Source: Tritonibacter scottomollicae
Lineage (GTDB): Bacteria; Pseudomonadota; Alphaproteobacteria; Rhodobacterales; Rhodobacteraceae
Direction of reading: 5' to 3'
NCBI RefSeq assembly: GCF_003003215.1
Contig: NZ_PVUF01000001.1
Span: forward strand, 434,001 to 498,000
Length of the DNA stretch: 64,000 bases
The notes below the pieces were generated by a model. The model was not told the DNA's origin. It saw only the letters and a program-made list of their open reading frames with translations, and made no database searches. Shown here one piece after another: positions 28,707 through 37,192 of this stretch. Position numbers and translations under genes: made by a program. Positions within the stretch are counted from its first letter, which is position 1; each line of letters starts with the position of its first letter.

Positions 28707-29639
28707 TCAGCGGTCCTTCGGGTCGAGGGCGTCACGGAGACCGTCGCCGATGTAGTAGAGGGAGACCTGTGCGATCACGAAAAAGGCAGCCGGGAAGGCC
28801 AGTTGCCACAGGGTGCCAAAGGTCATGGTGCGGGCCCCTTCGGAGATCAGCGCCCCCCAGGAGGTATTGGGCTCCTGAATGCCGACGCCGAGGAAGGAGA
28901 CGAGGCTTTCCATCATGATGACCTCGGGGATGACGATCGAGGTGTAGATCACGATCACCCAGAGGATATTGGGCATCAGGTGTTTGAAGATGATGGCAAA
29001 ATCGCTCATCCCCAGCATCCGGGCGGCATCCACGAATTCGCGGTTCTTCAGCATCATCACCTGACCGCGCACGATCAACAGGCCAGCGGTCCAGTTCACC
29101 AGGATGATCACCAGGATCATCTGCGTCAGCGAGCGGCCAAAGAAGGCCTGCCAGACCACGAAGAAGATGATGTAGGGGATTGAGAGCCAGATGGTATAGG
29201 CGCCCATGATGATCTGATCGGTGCGGCCGCCGAAATAGCCCGCCGTGGCACCGAGGACAGAACCGAGGATCACCGAGGCGGTACCGGCGAGGAAGCCCAC
29301 CAGCAGGGAGGTCTGGCTGCCCTGCACGACGCGGGCATAAAGGTCGCGGCCCAGCTCATCGACGCCGAAGTAATGGCCATTGGCCAGCGTAGGGCCGCCC
29401 TCGGTCTTGACCTTTCCGAGGACGTTCCAGTCGATTTCCTCGTAGCTCCACTGCGCAAGGCTGTGGCCGAAGATGGCGAACAGCACCAGCAGCACCAGCA
29501 TCAGCACCGAGACCACGGCCATGCGGTTCTTCAGAAAGCGCTGCCGGGCATCGGCCCAGAACGAGCGGGAGGTGATCATCTCCTCCGCGGCGGCCTCGGC
29601 ATAGGCGGGGGCGTTCATCTGTTTCTTGGCAGTACTCAC
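28707..29639 (-). CDS. oppC: Oligopeptide ABC transporter permease OppC
   Basis: 310 residues. It has an N-terminal cytoplasmic stretch, a first membrane helix (RMAVVSVLMLVLLVLFAIFG), the periplasmic HYFGVDELGRDLYARVVQGSQTSL motif of DppC/OppC proteins, and the EAA loop FVDAARMLGMSDFAIIFKHLMPN. It overlaps the oppB stop by 4 bp. Together with OppB it forms the peptide channel. Confidence 0.92.
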   Translation of the reverse strand: MSTAKKQMNAPAYAEAAAEEMITSRSFWADARQRFLKNRMAVVSVLMLVLLVLFAIFGHSLAQWSYEEIDWNVLGKVKTEGGPTLANGHYFGVDELGRDLYARVVQGSQTSLLVGFLAGTASVILGSVLGATAGYFGGRTDQIIMGAYTIWLSIPYIIFFVVWQAFFGRSLTQMILVIILVNWTAGLLIVRGQVMMLKNREFVDAARMLGMSDFAIIFKHLMPNILWVIVIYTSIVIPEVIMMESLVSFLGVGIQEPNTSWGALISEGARTMTFGTLWQLAFPAAFFVIAQVSLYYIGDGLRDALDPKDR

Positions 29640-30565
29640 AGCTTGCTCCGCACTTTTGGGTCGATCCAGGCGTAGGCAAGGTCGAGCAACAGGTTCAGGG
29701 TGAAAGTCAGCACCGAATAGAGGATCGCAAGCCCCAGCAGCATGGAGTAGTCGCGGCTATAGGCGCCGTCGATGAAGTCCTGCCCGATGCCGCCGGTGGA
29801 AAAGAACACGTCGATGAAGACGGAGCCGGTGATCATGTAGACAAAGACCGGCCCCATGTAGGTGAGTGTGGGCAAGAGCGCGGGTTTCAGCGCGTGGCGG
29901 ATGATGATGGTGCGTTCCGGCAGGCCCTTGGCGCGGGCGGTGCGGATGAAGGGTGAATTCATCACCTCAAGGAAGGAGCCCCGCGTCAGGCGGGCCACCC
30001 CGGCCATGTAGGAGGTGCCGAGCGCAACCGCCGGCATGATGATGTATTCCCATTGGCCGCCATTCCAGCCGCCGCCGGGCAGCAGCCCCCAGGACAGGGT
30101 GAACAGCAGCACCATGATCGGTGCCAGCACGAAATTCGGGAAGATCTGGCTAAAGATCGCCAGCCCGGTCATCGAGTAGTCCCAGAACGAATTGTGCCGA
30201 AGTGCTGCGATGATGCCGAGCGGGATGCCGCAGGCCAGCACGAAGACCGCCGACCAGAACCCGTAGGTGAGCGTCACTGGAAAACCCTGTGCGATCACGT
30301 CGTTCACGGTGCGGTCCTTCTGGCTGAAGGAGGGCCCGAAATCGAAATGGAAGACGATGTTCTTGATATAGGTCCAGAGCTGCACATGGAGCGGCTCGTC
30401 CATGCCGTAGCGTTCCAGCACATTGGCCATGACCGAGGGCGGCAGGGGTTTTTCGGAGGTGAAGGGCCCGCCGGGGGCGAGACGCATCAGGTAGAACGAG
30501 AAGACGATCAGAACCAATAGCGTCGGCACCACCGTGAACAGGCGGCGCAGGGTATAGTTCAACAT
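29636..30565 (-). CDS. oppB: Oligopeptide ABC transporter permease OppB
   Basis: 309 residues starting LNYTLRRLFTVVPTLLVLIVFSFYLMRLAPGGPF after Met, the standard OppB/DppB N-terminal helix. The EAA loop (FIRTARAKGLPERTIIIRHALKPA) and the C-terminal DLAYAWIDPKVR motif are present. It is the first permease gene, 72 bp after the binding-protein gene with a stem-loop between. Confidence 0.92.
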   Translation of the reverse strand: MLNYTLRRLFTVVPTLLVLIVFSFYLMRLAPGGPFTSEKPLPPSVMANVLERYGMDEPLHVQLWTYIKNIVFHFDFGPSFSQKDRTVNDVIAQGFPVTLTYGFWSAVFVLACGIPLGIIAALRHNSFWDYSMTGLAIFSQIFPNFVLAPIMVLLFTLSWGLLPGGGWNGGQWEYIIMPAVALGTSYMAGVARLTRGSFLEVMNSPFIRTARAKGLPERTIIIRHALKPALLPTLTYMGPVFVYMITGSVFIDVFFSTGGIGQDFIDGAYSRDYSMLLGLAILYSVLTFTLNLLLDLAYAWIDPKVRSKL

Positions 30566-30580
30566 GTAACTGCCTCATGA

Positions 30581-30610
30581 CGCCCCGGCTGCGCGATGGC
30601 GACCGGGGCG
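30581..30610 (-). terminator. Intercistronic stem-loop between oppA and oppB
   Basis: CGCCCCGG (30581-30588) pairs with CCGGGGCG (30603-30610) around a 14-nt loop, with no T run after it. Placed right after the binding-protein gene, it may reduce read-through or protect oppA mRNA. Confidence 0.55.
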
Positions 30611-30636
30611 ATGGGTTGTTGATGTTTCAGAAGGGG

Positions 30637-32253
30637 TTACTCGGCGACCTTGTAGAGGTCCTTGGAGTACCAGTTCTGCTCGACGTTGTGGATCGGCCAG
30701 CCCTGTACTGAGCTGTCGAGCATGATGTTGGTCGAGTAGTGATAGACCGGCACAACAGGCATCTCGTCCGCCAGGATCTTCTCGACCTCGGCATAGAGCG
30801 GGGTGGTGTCCTGCGAGGATTTCGCCTCGGTCATCAGGGCGTCGACTTTCTCGTTGGAGTATTTGCCGTCATTGTAGCCGGAGGGCGAAGTCAGCAGATC
30901 GAGGAAGGTGGAGGCCTCGTTGTAGTCACCACACCAAGCGCCGCGCGCCATATCGAAGTTCTGGTTGCCGCGGGTTTCCAGGAACACCTTCCATTCCTGG
31001 TTCTCCAGCGTCACGTCGACGCCGAGCTTCTGCTTCCACATCTGCGAGGCAACGATGGCCACCTGCTGGTGCGATTCAGAGGTGTTGTAGAGGTAGTTGA
31101 AGGCAAGCTTCTCTCCATCGGGACCATAGCCCGCCTCGGCCAGCAGTTCCTTGGCCTTCGCGTCGCGCTCGGCTTGGGTCATAGTGGAATACTCGACCTC
31201 GGGCACCTCGAAGTCGGCTGTGGCACCGGGGGTGAAGGTGAAGGCCGGGAACTGGCCGCCCTGCAACACAGCGTCGGTGATCACGCTGCGGTCAACGGCG
31301 TAGGAGAGCGCCTGACGCACGCGGGCATCCTTGAACGCCTCGGGGCCGTTCTTGACGTTGAAGGTGAAGTAATAGTTGCACAGGCGGGGCAGGGCATAGG
31401 CCTCGTCGGGGAACTCTTCCTTCAGGGTCGGATACTGGCCTGCGGGGATCTCTGTCTTGTCGACCTCACCGGCGCGGTAGCGGGTCAGGCCCTGGGCCTC
31501 GTCGCCGATGTTGAGGGTCACGACCTTGTCGATCACGGTCTTGTCGGTGTCCCAGTACATCGGGTTGCGCTCGCGCACGGAGCGTTCCTTCAGCACGTGT
31601 TCCGTCAGCATATAGGCGCCGTTGGAGACCATGTTTTCCGGCCGGGTCCATTCGGAGCCATGTTCCTCGATCGCCCATTTCGGCGCCGGGAAGGTGGTGG
31701 CGTGGCTGACCATCTTGTCGAAATAGGGCAATGGCTGGCTCAGTTGCACCACCAACGTGTGATCGTCAGGGGCGGAGACGCCCAGATCGGTGATCGGCTT
31801 CTCGCCCGCAATGATGGCGGAGGCGTTGTCGATCGACATCAGCTCCATGTACCACGCATAGGGGGAGGCCAGCTCGGGCTCTACCGCGCGCTGCCAGGCG
31901 TAGACAAAATCCCCCGCAGTCACCGGCTTGCCGTCGGACCATTTGGCGTCGTCGCGCAGCGTGAACGTGTAGGTCATATTGTCTTCGCTGACCTCATGGC
32001 TGAGCGCGACGCCGGGGACGTTGTTGCCGTCCGCATCTTGGTTGTAGAGCCCTTCGAAGAGGTCACGCACCACTTCGGCGCCGACGACACCCTCGACGAC
32101 CTGCGGGTCGAAGGAGGAGAATTCATCCATGACACGGTAGGTGAAGGTCTGGTCGGCGGCGAGGTTGGCATCTGCAGGCACGTCGGCGGCAAAGGCCGGG
32201 CTGAGCATGGTGCCGGACAGCAGGGCGGGTATGAGAAGCGATTTGTAGGACAT
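30637..32253 (-). CDS. oppA: Oligopeptide-binding periplasmic protein OppA
   Basis: 538 residues with a Sec signal (YKSLLIPALLSGTMLSPAFA, cleavage before ADVP). It is an SBP family 5 protein: FTYRVMDEFSSFDPQVVEGVVG at the mature start, LRDDAKWSDGKPVTAGDFVYAWQR near residue 100, and VRQALSYAVDR near 305. The family binds peptides of two to several residues; the DFVYAWQRAVEP form is that of OppA/MppA. First gene of the opp operon; the roughly 300 bp before it carry the promoter. Confidence 0.92.
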   Translation of the reverse strand: MSYKSLLIPALLSGTMLSPAFAADVPADANLAADQTFTYRVMDEFSSFDPQVVEGVVGAEVVRDLFEGLYNQDADGNNVPGVALSHEVSEDNMTYTFTLRDDAKWSDGKPVTAGDFVYAWQRAVEPELASPYAWYMELMSIDNASAIIAGEKPITDLGVSAPDDHTLVVQLSQPLPYFDKMVSHATTFPAPKWAIEEHGSEWTRPENMVSNGAYMLTEHVLKERSVRERNPMYWDTDKTVIDKVVTLNIGDEAQGLTRYRAGEVDKTEIPAGQYPTLKEEFPDEAYALPRLCNYYFTFNVKNGPEAFKDARVRQALSYAVDRSVITDAVLQGGQFPAFTFTPGATADFEVPEVEYSTMTQAERDAKAKELLAEAGYGPDGEKLAFNYLYNTSESHQQVAIVASQMWKQKLGVDVTLENQEWKVFLETRGNQNFDMARGAWCGDYNEASTFLDLLTSPSGYNDGKYSNEKVDALMTEAKSSQDTTPLYAEVEKILADEMPVVPVYHYSTNIMLDSSVQGWPIHNVEQNWYSKDLYKVAE

Positions 32254-32536
32254 GGGTCTCCCTCTTTATTGATTGGTTATTGTATCCAATACCCTGCCTG
32301 AGGAGCTAGAAACTGAGAAGCGTTAAATTACCGCAATTCTTCGAATGAGGCCGGTAGTGTGCAAGTTATTGCCGAAAAATGCGGTACTTGGGCGCGTAAA
32401 CGGTTCCGCTACGTCAATTCTACGCACGGCCTTTCCTGTTCCGACAGCGTATTGAACAAGCGCCAGCGGGCCAGATTCCCAGAGGGAATGCAAGCTGACG
32501 CGCATATGCGGCAGCGCAAATTGCGATAGATTTATG
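32254..32536. other. Intergenic region between opp and cyd operons
   Basis: 283 bp downstream of the oxidase operon and upstream of oppA on the same strand. I see no gene in it. It must contain the opp promoter, but I could not pick out convincing -35 and -10 elements. Confidence 0.4.
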
Positions 32537-32558
32537 GAGGCGCGCGACGTCGCGCCTC
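32537..32558 (-). terminator. GC-rich stem-loop at the end of the oxidase operon
   Basis: GAGGCGCG (32537-32544) pairs with CGCGCCTC (32551-32558) with a 6-nt loop directly after the stop codon of the 31-residue gene. The T run is missing, so termination strength is uncertain. Confidence 0.5.
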
Positions 32559-32654
32559 TCACGGCATGATTGCCCAGCGGATCGCCATGGCCACGACACC
32601 AAGCATCGCGACGCTGAGACACCATAGGCCAAGGAACCAGAGCCAGCGGCGCAT
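32559..32654 (-). CDS. DUF2474-type small membrane protein of the bd oxidase
   Basis: 31 residues, MRRWLWFLGLWCLSVAMLGV then a second hydrophobic half ending in RWAIMP. It forms one membrane helix with two basic N-terminal residues. Its ATG overlaps the cydB stop as TGATG, so it is translated by reinitiation. Short single-helix proteins (CydX, CydS, DUF2474) are stable subunits of bd oxidases, and DUF2474 is the kind found beside CIO-type cydAB. It is too short for standard gene callers and easily missed. Confidence 0.75.
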   Translation of the reverse strand: MRRWLWFLGLWCLSVAMLGVVAMAIRWAIMP

Positions 32655-33658
32655 CAGTGATATCCTTCGCTCGGGTCCATTTTGCCGCGAAACACCCAAT
32701 AGGCATAGGCGGTATAGGCGAGGATCACCGGGAGCAGGATGGCGGCACCAACCAAGGTGAAGGACAGGCTTTTGTCTGGTGCTGCGGCGTCCCAGATGCT
32801 CAGCGATGGGGGGACCATCATCGGGTAGAAGCTGACGCCGAGGCCAATAAAACAGGTGGTGAAAATCCCCAGTGCCGCAAAAAAGGGCTGTTGGTCTTTC
32901 CCGCTTTTCAGGCCTGAAAACAACAACCAGATCAGAACCGCCATCAGAGCCGGGACGCAGAAGCTCCAAAGACTGCCGGGCAGGTTGAACCAGCGCGCAA
33001 AATAGACCGGGTCCAGAAACGGTGTCCACAGGCTCACGACGCCAATCAGAGCCAAAGTGCCGATTGCCAAGGGCACCGCCAGACGCCGCATGTGGTGATG
33101 GATGTCCCCTTCGGTCTTCATGATCAGCCAGCAGGCGCCGAGCAGGGCATAGCCCACGGCCACGGCCAGACCGGTTGTCAAGGAGAAGGGGCTGAGCCAG
33201 TCGAACCAGCCACCGGCATAGGCGCGGCCTTCAACCTCGATCCCCTGCACCAGCGCCCCGAGGGCGATGCCCTGACAGATGGCCGCCAAGAGCGACCCGC
33301 CGGCGAAGGCTGCGTCCCACACCCATTTGTATCTCTGCGCACGCCAGCGATATTCGAAGGATACGCCGCGAAACACCAGCGCCAGCAGCATCAACATGAT
33401 CGGAATGTAGAGCGCCGGCATGATAACGGCATAGGCCAATGGGAACATGGCAAACAGTCCACCGCCTCCCATCACCAGCCAGGTTTCGTTGCCGTCCCAG
33501 ACCGGAGCGACGGAATTCATCATCAGGTCACGTTCCTCGTTCGATTTGGCAAAGGGGAACAGGATTCCAAGGCCAAGGTCGAAGCCATCGAGGATGACGT
33601 AGGTCAGAACTGCAAGGGCGATCAGGCCCGCCCAGATGAATGCAAGGTCGAATTCCAT
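32654..33658 (-). CDS. cydB: Cytochrome bd-type quinol oxidase subunit II (CioB/CydB)
   Basis: 334 residues from the ATG at 33658; the open frame further upstream is inside cydA. FIWAGLIALAVLTYVILDGFDLG at the N-terminus is the family signature, followed by VWDGNETWLVMGGGGLFAMFP and FRGVSFEYRWR. About eight to nine membrane segments are visible. It lies 11 bp after cydA. With CydA it forms the quinol-oxidising, O2-reducing terminal oxidase of the inner membrane. Confidence 0.95.
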   Translation of the reverse strand: MEFDLAFIWAGLIALAVLTYVILDGFDLGLGILFPFAKSNEERDLMMNSVAPVWDGNETWLVMGGGGLFAMFPLAYAVIMPALYIPIMLMLLALVFRGVSFEYRWRAQRYKWVWDAAFAGGSLLAAICQGIALGALVQGIEVEGRAYAGGWFDWLSPFSLTTGLAVAVGYALLGACWLIMKTEGDIHHHMRRLAVPLAIGTLALIGVVSLWTPFLDPVYFARWFNLPGSLWSFCVPALMAVLIWLLFSGLKSGKDQQPFFAALGIFTTCFIGLGVSFYPMMVPPSLSIWDAAAPDKSLSFTLVGAAILLPVILAYTAYAYWVFRGKMDPSEGYH

Positions 33659-33669
33659 GGTGCGGCTCC

Positions 33670-35082
33670 TCAGTTTTGAGTCTTCGGGGTGAGCGGTTCG
33701 ATCTCGCGCGGCGCAAGCATACCTGCAGCGCGCACCGGCGCATTGCGCAGGCCGAGGCGCAATGTTGCAGGTCGTTTGTTCATCATGGCGAGGATATATG
33801 CAGTGCCCGCGCCAAAGACGAAGAAGTAGACCACGACGAAGGCGATCAACGAGGTGGCAACCGCAGGTGCCTCGACCGGTGCTAGACTGTCCGAGGTGCG
33901 CAGCAGCCCATAGACCGTGAAAGGTTGACGTCCAACTTCTGTGGTGATCCAGCCTGCAAGCACCGCCACAAACCCCGACGGCCCCATCACAAGGCAGGCG
34001 CGATGCAACCAAGGGCTCTCGTAGAGGCGCCCACGCAGCCTGGCGGCACCGCTCCAGAGCCCAACGGCCAGCATGGCAAAGCCAAGCCCCACCATCACAC
34101 GGAAGCTGAAGAATACGATGGTGAGCGGCGGTTCGTCCGCGTCCGGCACGGTATCGAGGCCCTCCATCGGCGCGTTCAGATCATGTTTGAGGATCAGGGA
34201 GGACAGCTTTGGCACCTCAATGGCATAATCAATGCGCTTCTCCTCCGGGTTCGGGATGCCAAAGAGGATCAGAGGTGCGCCGTCGGGGTGGCTGTCATAA
34301 TGGCCTTCCATCGCCATGACTTTGACCGGCTGATGCTCCAGCGTGTTGAGGCCGTGGGCGTCCCCCATGAAAATCTGGAGCGGTGTCACGATCAGCGCCA
34401 TCCACATCGCCATCGAGAACATTCGCCTGGCTTCCTTGTCGGCACGATCGCGCAGCAGATGCAGGGCACCCACCGCACCGACGACAAAGGCGGTGGTGAG
34501 GAAGGCCGCCAACACCATGTGCATGAGCCGATAGGGGAAGGAGGGGTTGAACACGATCTGCCACCAGTCTTCGGGCATGAACTGGCCATTCGCGGCTATG
34601 GAATAGCCCGCGGGCGTCTGCATCCAACTGTTCGCCGAAAGGATCCAGGTCGCGGATACCAATGTGCCGAAGGCAACCATGGCGGTGGCAAACATGTGCA
34701 GCCTGTCGCCGACCCGCTTGCGTCCAAACAGCATGATGCCGAGGAAACCCGCTTCAAGGAAGAAGGCCGAGAGCACTTCATACGCCATCAGAGGTCCAAT
34801 GATCGGCCCGGCCTTGTCGGAGAATACCGACCAGTTGGTGCCGAACTGATAAGCCATCACGATGCCAGAGACGACGCCCATGCCAAACGCGACGGCGAAG
34901 ATCTTTTTCCAGTAGTCGAAGAGAGTAAGATAGGTGTCGTTCCGGGTGCGCAGCCAGAGCGCATTCAGTACAGCAAGAAAACTTGCCAGCCCGATCGAGA
35001 ACGCCGGAAAGATGATGTGAAATGATACGGTGAAAGCGAATTGTATACGCGCCAAAGTTTCGGCTGTGGTGCCGTCCAGCAT
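33670..35082 (-). CDS. cydA: Cytochrome bd-type quinol oxidase subunit I, CIO type (CioA/CydA)
   Basis: 470 residues from the ATG at 35082 (AGGAGA before it); the frame opens 30 bp earlier without a ribosome site. Haem-ligand His22 in FTVSFHIIFPAFSIGLA, then GTNWSVFSDKAG, the Glu-rich helix LSAFFLEAGFLGIMLFG, and GWITTEVGRQPF near residue 380. The length is about 50 residues shorter than E. coli CydA, which fits the short Q-loop of the cyanide-insensitive (CIO) branch. It supports respiration at low O2 or when haem-copper oxidases are blocked. Confidence 0.95.
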   Translation of the reverse strand: MLDGTTAETLARIQFAFTVSFHIIFPAFSIGLASFLAVLNALWLRTRNDTYLTLFDYWKKIFAVAFGMGVVSGIVMAYQFGTNWSVFSDKAGPIIGPLMAYEVLSAFFLEAGFLGIMLFGRKRVGDRLHMFATAMVAFGTLVSATWILSANSWMQTPAGYSIAANGQFMPEDWWQIVFNPSFPYRLMHMVLAAFLTTAFVVGAVGALHLLRDRADKEARRMFSMAMWMALIVTPLQIFMGDAHGLNTLEHQPVKVMAMEGHYDSHPDGAPLILFGIPNPEEKRIDYAIEVPKLSSLILKHDLNAPMEGLDTVPDADEPPLTIVFFSFRVMVGLGFAMLAVGLWSGAARLRGRLYESPWLHRACLVMGPSGFVAVLAGWITTEVGRQPFTVYGLLRTSDSLAPVEAPAVATSLIAFVVVYFFVFGAGTAYILAMMNKRPATLRLGLRNAPVRAAGMLAPREIEPLTPKTQN

Positions 35083-35463
35083 AGGAATCTCCTGCCGTAG
35101 ATCTTTGGGCAACTTCTACCCACCCGCCGTTAAAAACAATCTGTCACATGTGCCTTTGCGCGCCCATGTCGCGCGTCAAGCTGTCGCTTGCGGCCGAGCG
35201 TCACTCGATCAGTATCTATCTAATGTGATGTTTTGAATGAAAAAATCTCAATTTCAGCTATGCAATCTGTTGGCGAGCTATGCCCTGAAGAACGCGCCAT
35301 GTGGTGGCCTCGCGCCGCTAGGGGCGTTTTGCAGCGAAGATGCGGAAAAGTTTGTCAGGAAAGTTGAAAAATGTTAGCGCCCACATTTGCGGGCGGCTAA
35401 ACTGTGCTTGCAAGTTGGCTCTGCGCGGGCCGGTTTCATCGAAAAGAGGGCAGGACCGAAATA
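35083..35463. other. Divergent intergenic region cydA / sugar kinase
   Basis: 381 bp, AT-richer than its surroundings around 35220-35270. It must hold divergent promoters for cydA and the PfkB kinase. I looked for an FNR-type TTGAT-N4-ATCAA site and found none. No gene is evident. Confidence 0.4.
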
Positions 35464-36390
35464 ATGATCTTATGTTGTGGCGAAGCGCTGATCGACATGA
35501 TCCCGACGGGGACGGCATCCGGGCAGGACGCCTTTGTGGCCCATTCCGGTGGCGCAGTTTTCAACACGGCGATTGCGCTGGGTCGTCTGCGGCGCAAGGT
35601 TGGGCTGCTGAGCGGCGTGTCGAACGACCTTTTTGGAACGCAGTTGGCGACGGCGCTGGGCGACAGTCATGTTGCGGTGGACTACCTCGTCAGATCTGAC
35701 AGGCCGACAACGCTGGCTTTCGTCAAGCTCGAGAATGGCCACGCAAGCTATGCATTTTATGACGAGAACACGGCTGGTCGGATGATCACGACAGATGTGT
35801 TGCCAAAGGTCACGCCTGACGTTGGCGCGTTGTTCTTTGGTGGTATCAGCCTTGCCTGCGAACCCTGCGCCGATACCTATGCCGCGTTCCTTGACCGAGA
35901 AGGGGCGGAGCGCGCGGTTGTGCTGGACCCCAACATTCGGCCCGGGTTCGCGCCGGACGAGGGGCGGTATCGGGCGCGGCTGATGGCCATGCTGGCACGG
36001 GCGGATATGGTAAAGGTCTCGGATGAGGACCTGGCCTGGATCATGCCGGATCATGCGGGCCTGCAGGCACAGGCCGTGGCGCTGCAGGCCTGTGGTCCGG
36101 CGGTGGTTCTGGTCACGCGTGGCGCTGACGGAGCAATCGGCTTGTTGCCAGACGGCGATATGGTTGAGGTCGCGGCTGAGCGTGCGGACGTGATTGATAC
36201 CGTCGGTGCAGGTGATACCTTCAATGCTGGCGTGATGGCGCGGCTTGATGAGATGGGGCTTATGACAAAGGCAGCCGTGCGTAGGCTGGGGCCAGAGGAT
36301 CTCAAGCAGGCCTTGTCCTTCGGGGCCAAGGTTGCTGCGATCACGGTGTCGCGGGCGGGGGCAAACCCGCCTTGGCTCGACGAACTCTGA
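35464..36390 (+). CDS. PfkB-family sugar kinase (fructokinase-like)
   Basis: 308 residues from the ATG at 35464 with CAGGAC before it; the frame extends 60 bp upstream without support. The N-terminus reads CCGEALIDMIPTG, then SGGAVFNTAIALGRLRRKVGLLSGVS (sugar-binding), and the C-terminal ATP/catalytic motif DTVGAGDTFNAGVMARL near residue 245 with the base Asp. The family phosphorylates fructose, KDG and related sugars; the N-terminal pattern is that of fructokinases. It stands alone and converges on a GntR gene, which may control another locus. Confidence 0.88.
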   Translation: MILCCGEALIDMIPTGTASGQDAFVAHSGGAVFNTAIALGRLRRKVGLLSGVSNDLFGTQLATALGDSHVAVDYLVRSDRPTTLAFVKLENGHASYAFYDENTAGRMITTDVLPKVTPDVGALFFGGISLACEPCADTYAAFLDREGAERAVVLDPNIRPGFAPDEGRYRARLMAMLARADMVKVSDEDLAWIMPDHAGLQAQAVALQACGPAVVLVTRGADGAIGLLPDGDMVEVAAERADVIDTVGAGDTFNAGVMARLDEMGLMTKAAVRRLGPEDLKQALSFGAKVAAITVSRAGANPPWLDEL

Positions 36391-36423
36391 CGCAAGCAGT
36401 GGGCTGGACCCGAGGCGGTGAGG

Positions 36424-37086
36424 TCAGCGTCGGGTCTGCATGTTCTGAACCAGCCCGGCACAGGATTGGGTGATGTGAACTCGGGTCAGCTCCGCTGCGC
36501 GGTCGGCGTCACCGTCGGCGCAGGCCTGCCAGATCGCCAGATGCTCCGCATTGGATTTTGCCACATTCCCCGACCGGATCAATGCAGCGCGCAAGTAGCG
36601 GTCCACACGATCCATCGCTTTGTCGATGGCGTCCTCGTGATAGGGCAGGCGTGCCGCACGGTAGAGGCGTTCATGGAAGCCGCGATTAAGATCCCCCCAG
36701 GCGATGGGGTCGCAGGTGGAGTTCAAACCGTGGAAGAAAGACTTGGCCTCTTCTAGCGCCTCACCATCCATGCGGGGGACGGCGCGGCATATGACCTCCG
36801 GTTCGATCAGGGCGCGGTATTCAAAGATTTCGCGCAGCTCATCGAGGTCAAGTCCGGCGACGACGGCGCCTTTGAACCGCTGTGAGGCGACCAGTCCCTT
36901 TTCTTCCAGCCGAGAGATTGCCTCGCGCACTGGAATGCGGCTGGTATTGAACAATCGGGCGATCTCGTCTTGGCGCAGCGGCGTGCCTTCTTCCAGCTCA
37001 CCCTCGATAATGGCCTTGCGCAGCGCATCGAACACGATCGACGCGGCAGAGGCTGTTTTCGAAATATCGATGGGCTGCAGTTTCAT
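36424..37086 (-). CDS. GntR-family regulator with FCD domain
   Basis: 220 residues from the ATG at 37086. The winged helix is clear (IVFDALRKAIIEGELEEGTPL, LFNTSRIPVREAISRLEEKGLV, residues 17-62), followed by an all-helical FCD effector domain with the His-rich metal-site residues typical of the FadR subfamily (FHERLYRAARLPYHEDAI). Such regulators respond to organic acids or sugar acids. Convergent with the PfkB kinase gene, 33 bp apart. Confidence 0.88.
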   Translation of the reverse strand: MKLQPIDISKTASAASIVFDALRKAIIEGELEEGTPLRQDEIARLFNTSRIPVREAISRLEEKGLVASQRFKGAVVAGLDLDELREIFEYRALIEPEVICRAVPRMDGEALEEAKSFFHGLNSTCDPIAWGDLNRGFHERLYRAARLPYHEDAIDKAMDRVDRYLRAALIRSGNVAKSNAEHLAIWQACADGDADRAAELTRVHITQSCAGLVQNMQTRR

Positions 37087-37192
37087 GACATGTCTCTCCT
37101 CGAGCGGTTCATAGCGAGGAAGGCAGGGCAGGGCAAAGCGTTTGGGTCTTGAGCAGGGCGATTTACCGAGGGCTGTTGCTGTCGACCCGGAC

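Noticed and set aside
30739-32301. Open frame of 520 codons on the plus strand opposite oppA
   Set aside because: It is a shadow of the GC-rich oppA gene; oppA has signal peptide, family motifs and operon context, while the antisense frame has none. Similar long antisense frames opposite the TonB receptor, glpT, glpS, glpV and the 845-residue gene were left out for the same reason.
35083-35463. FNR/NnrR box upstream of the bd oxidase
   Set aside because: No TTGAT-N4-ATCAA or close variant is present.
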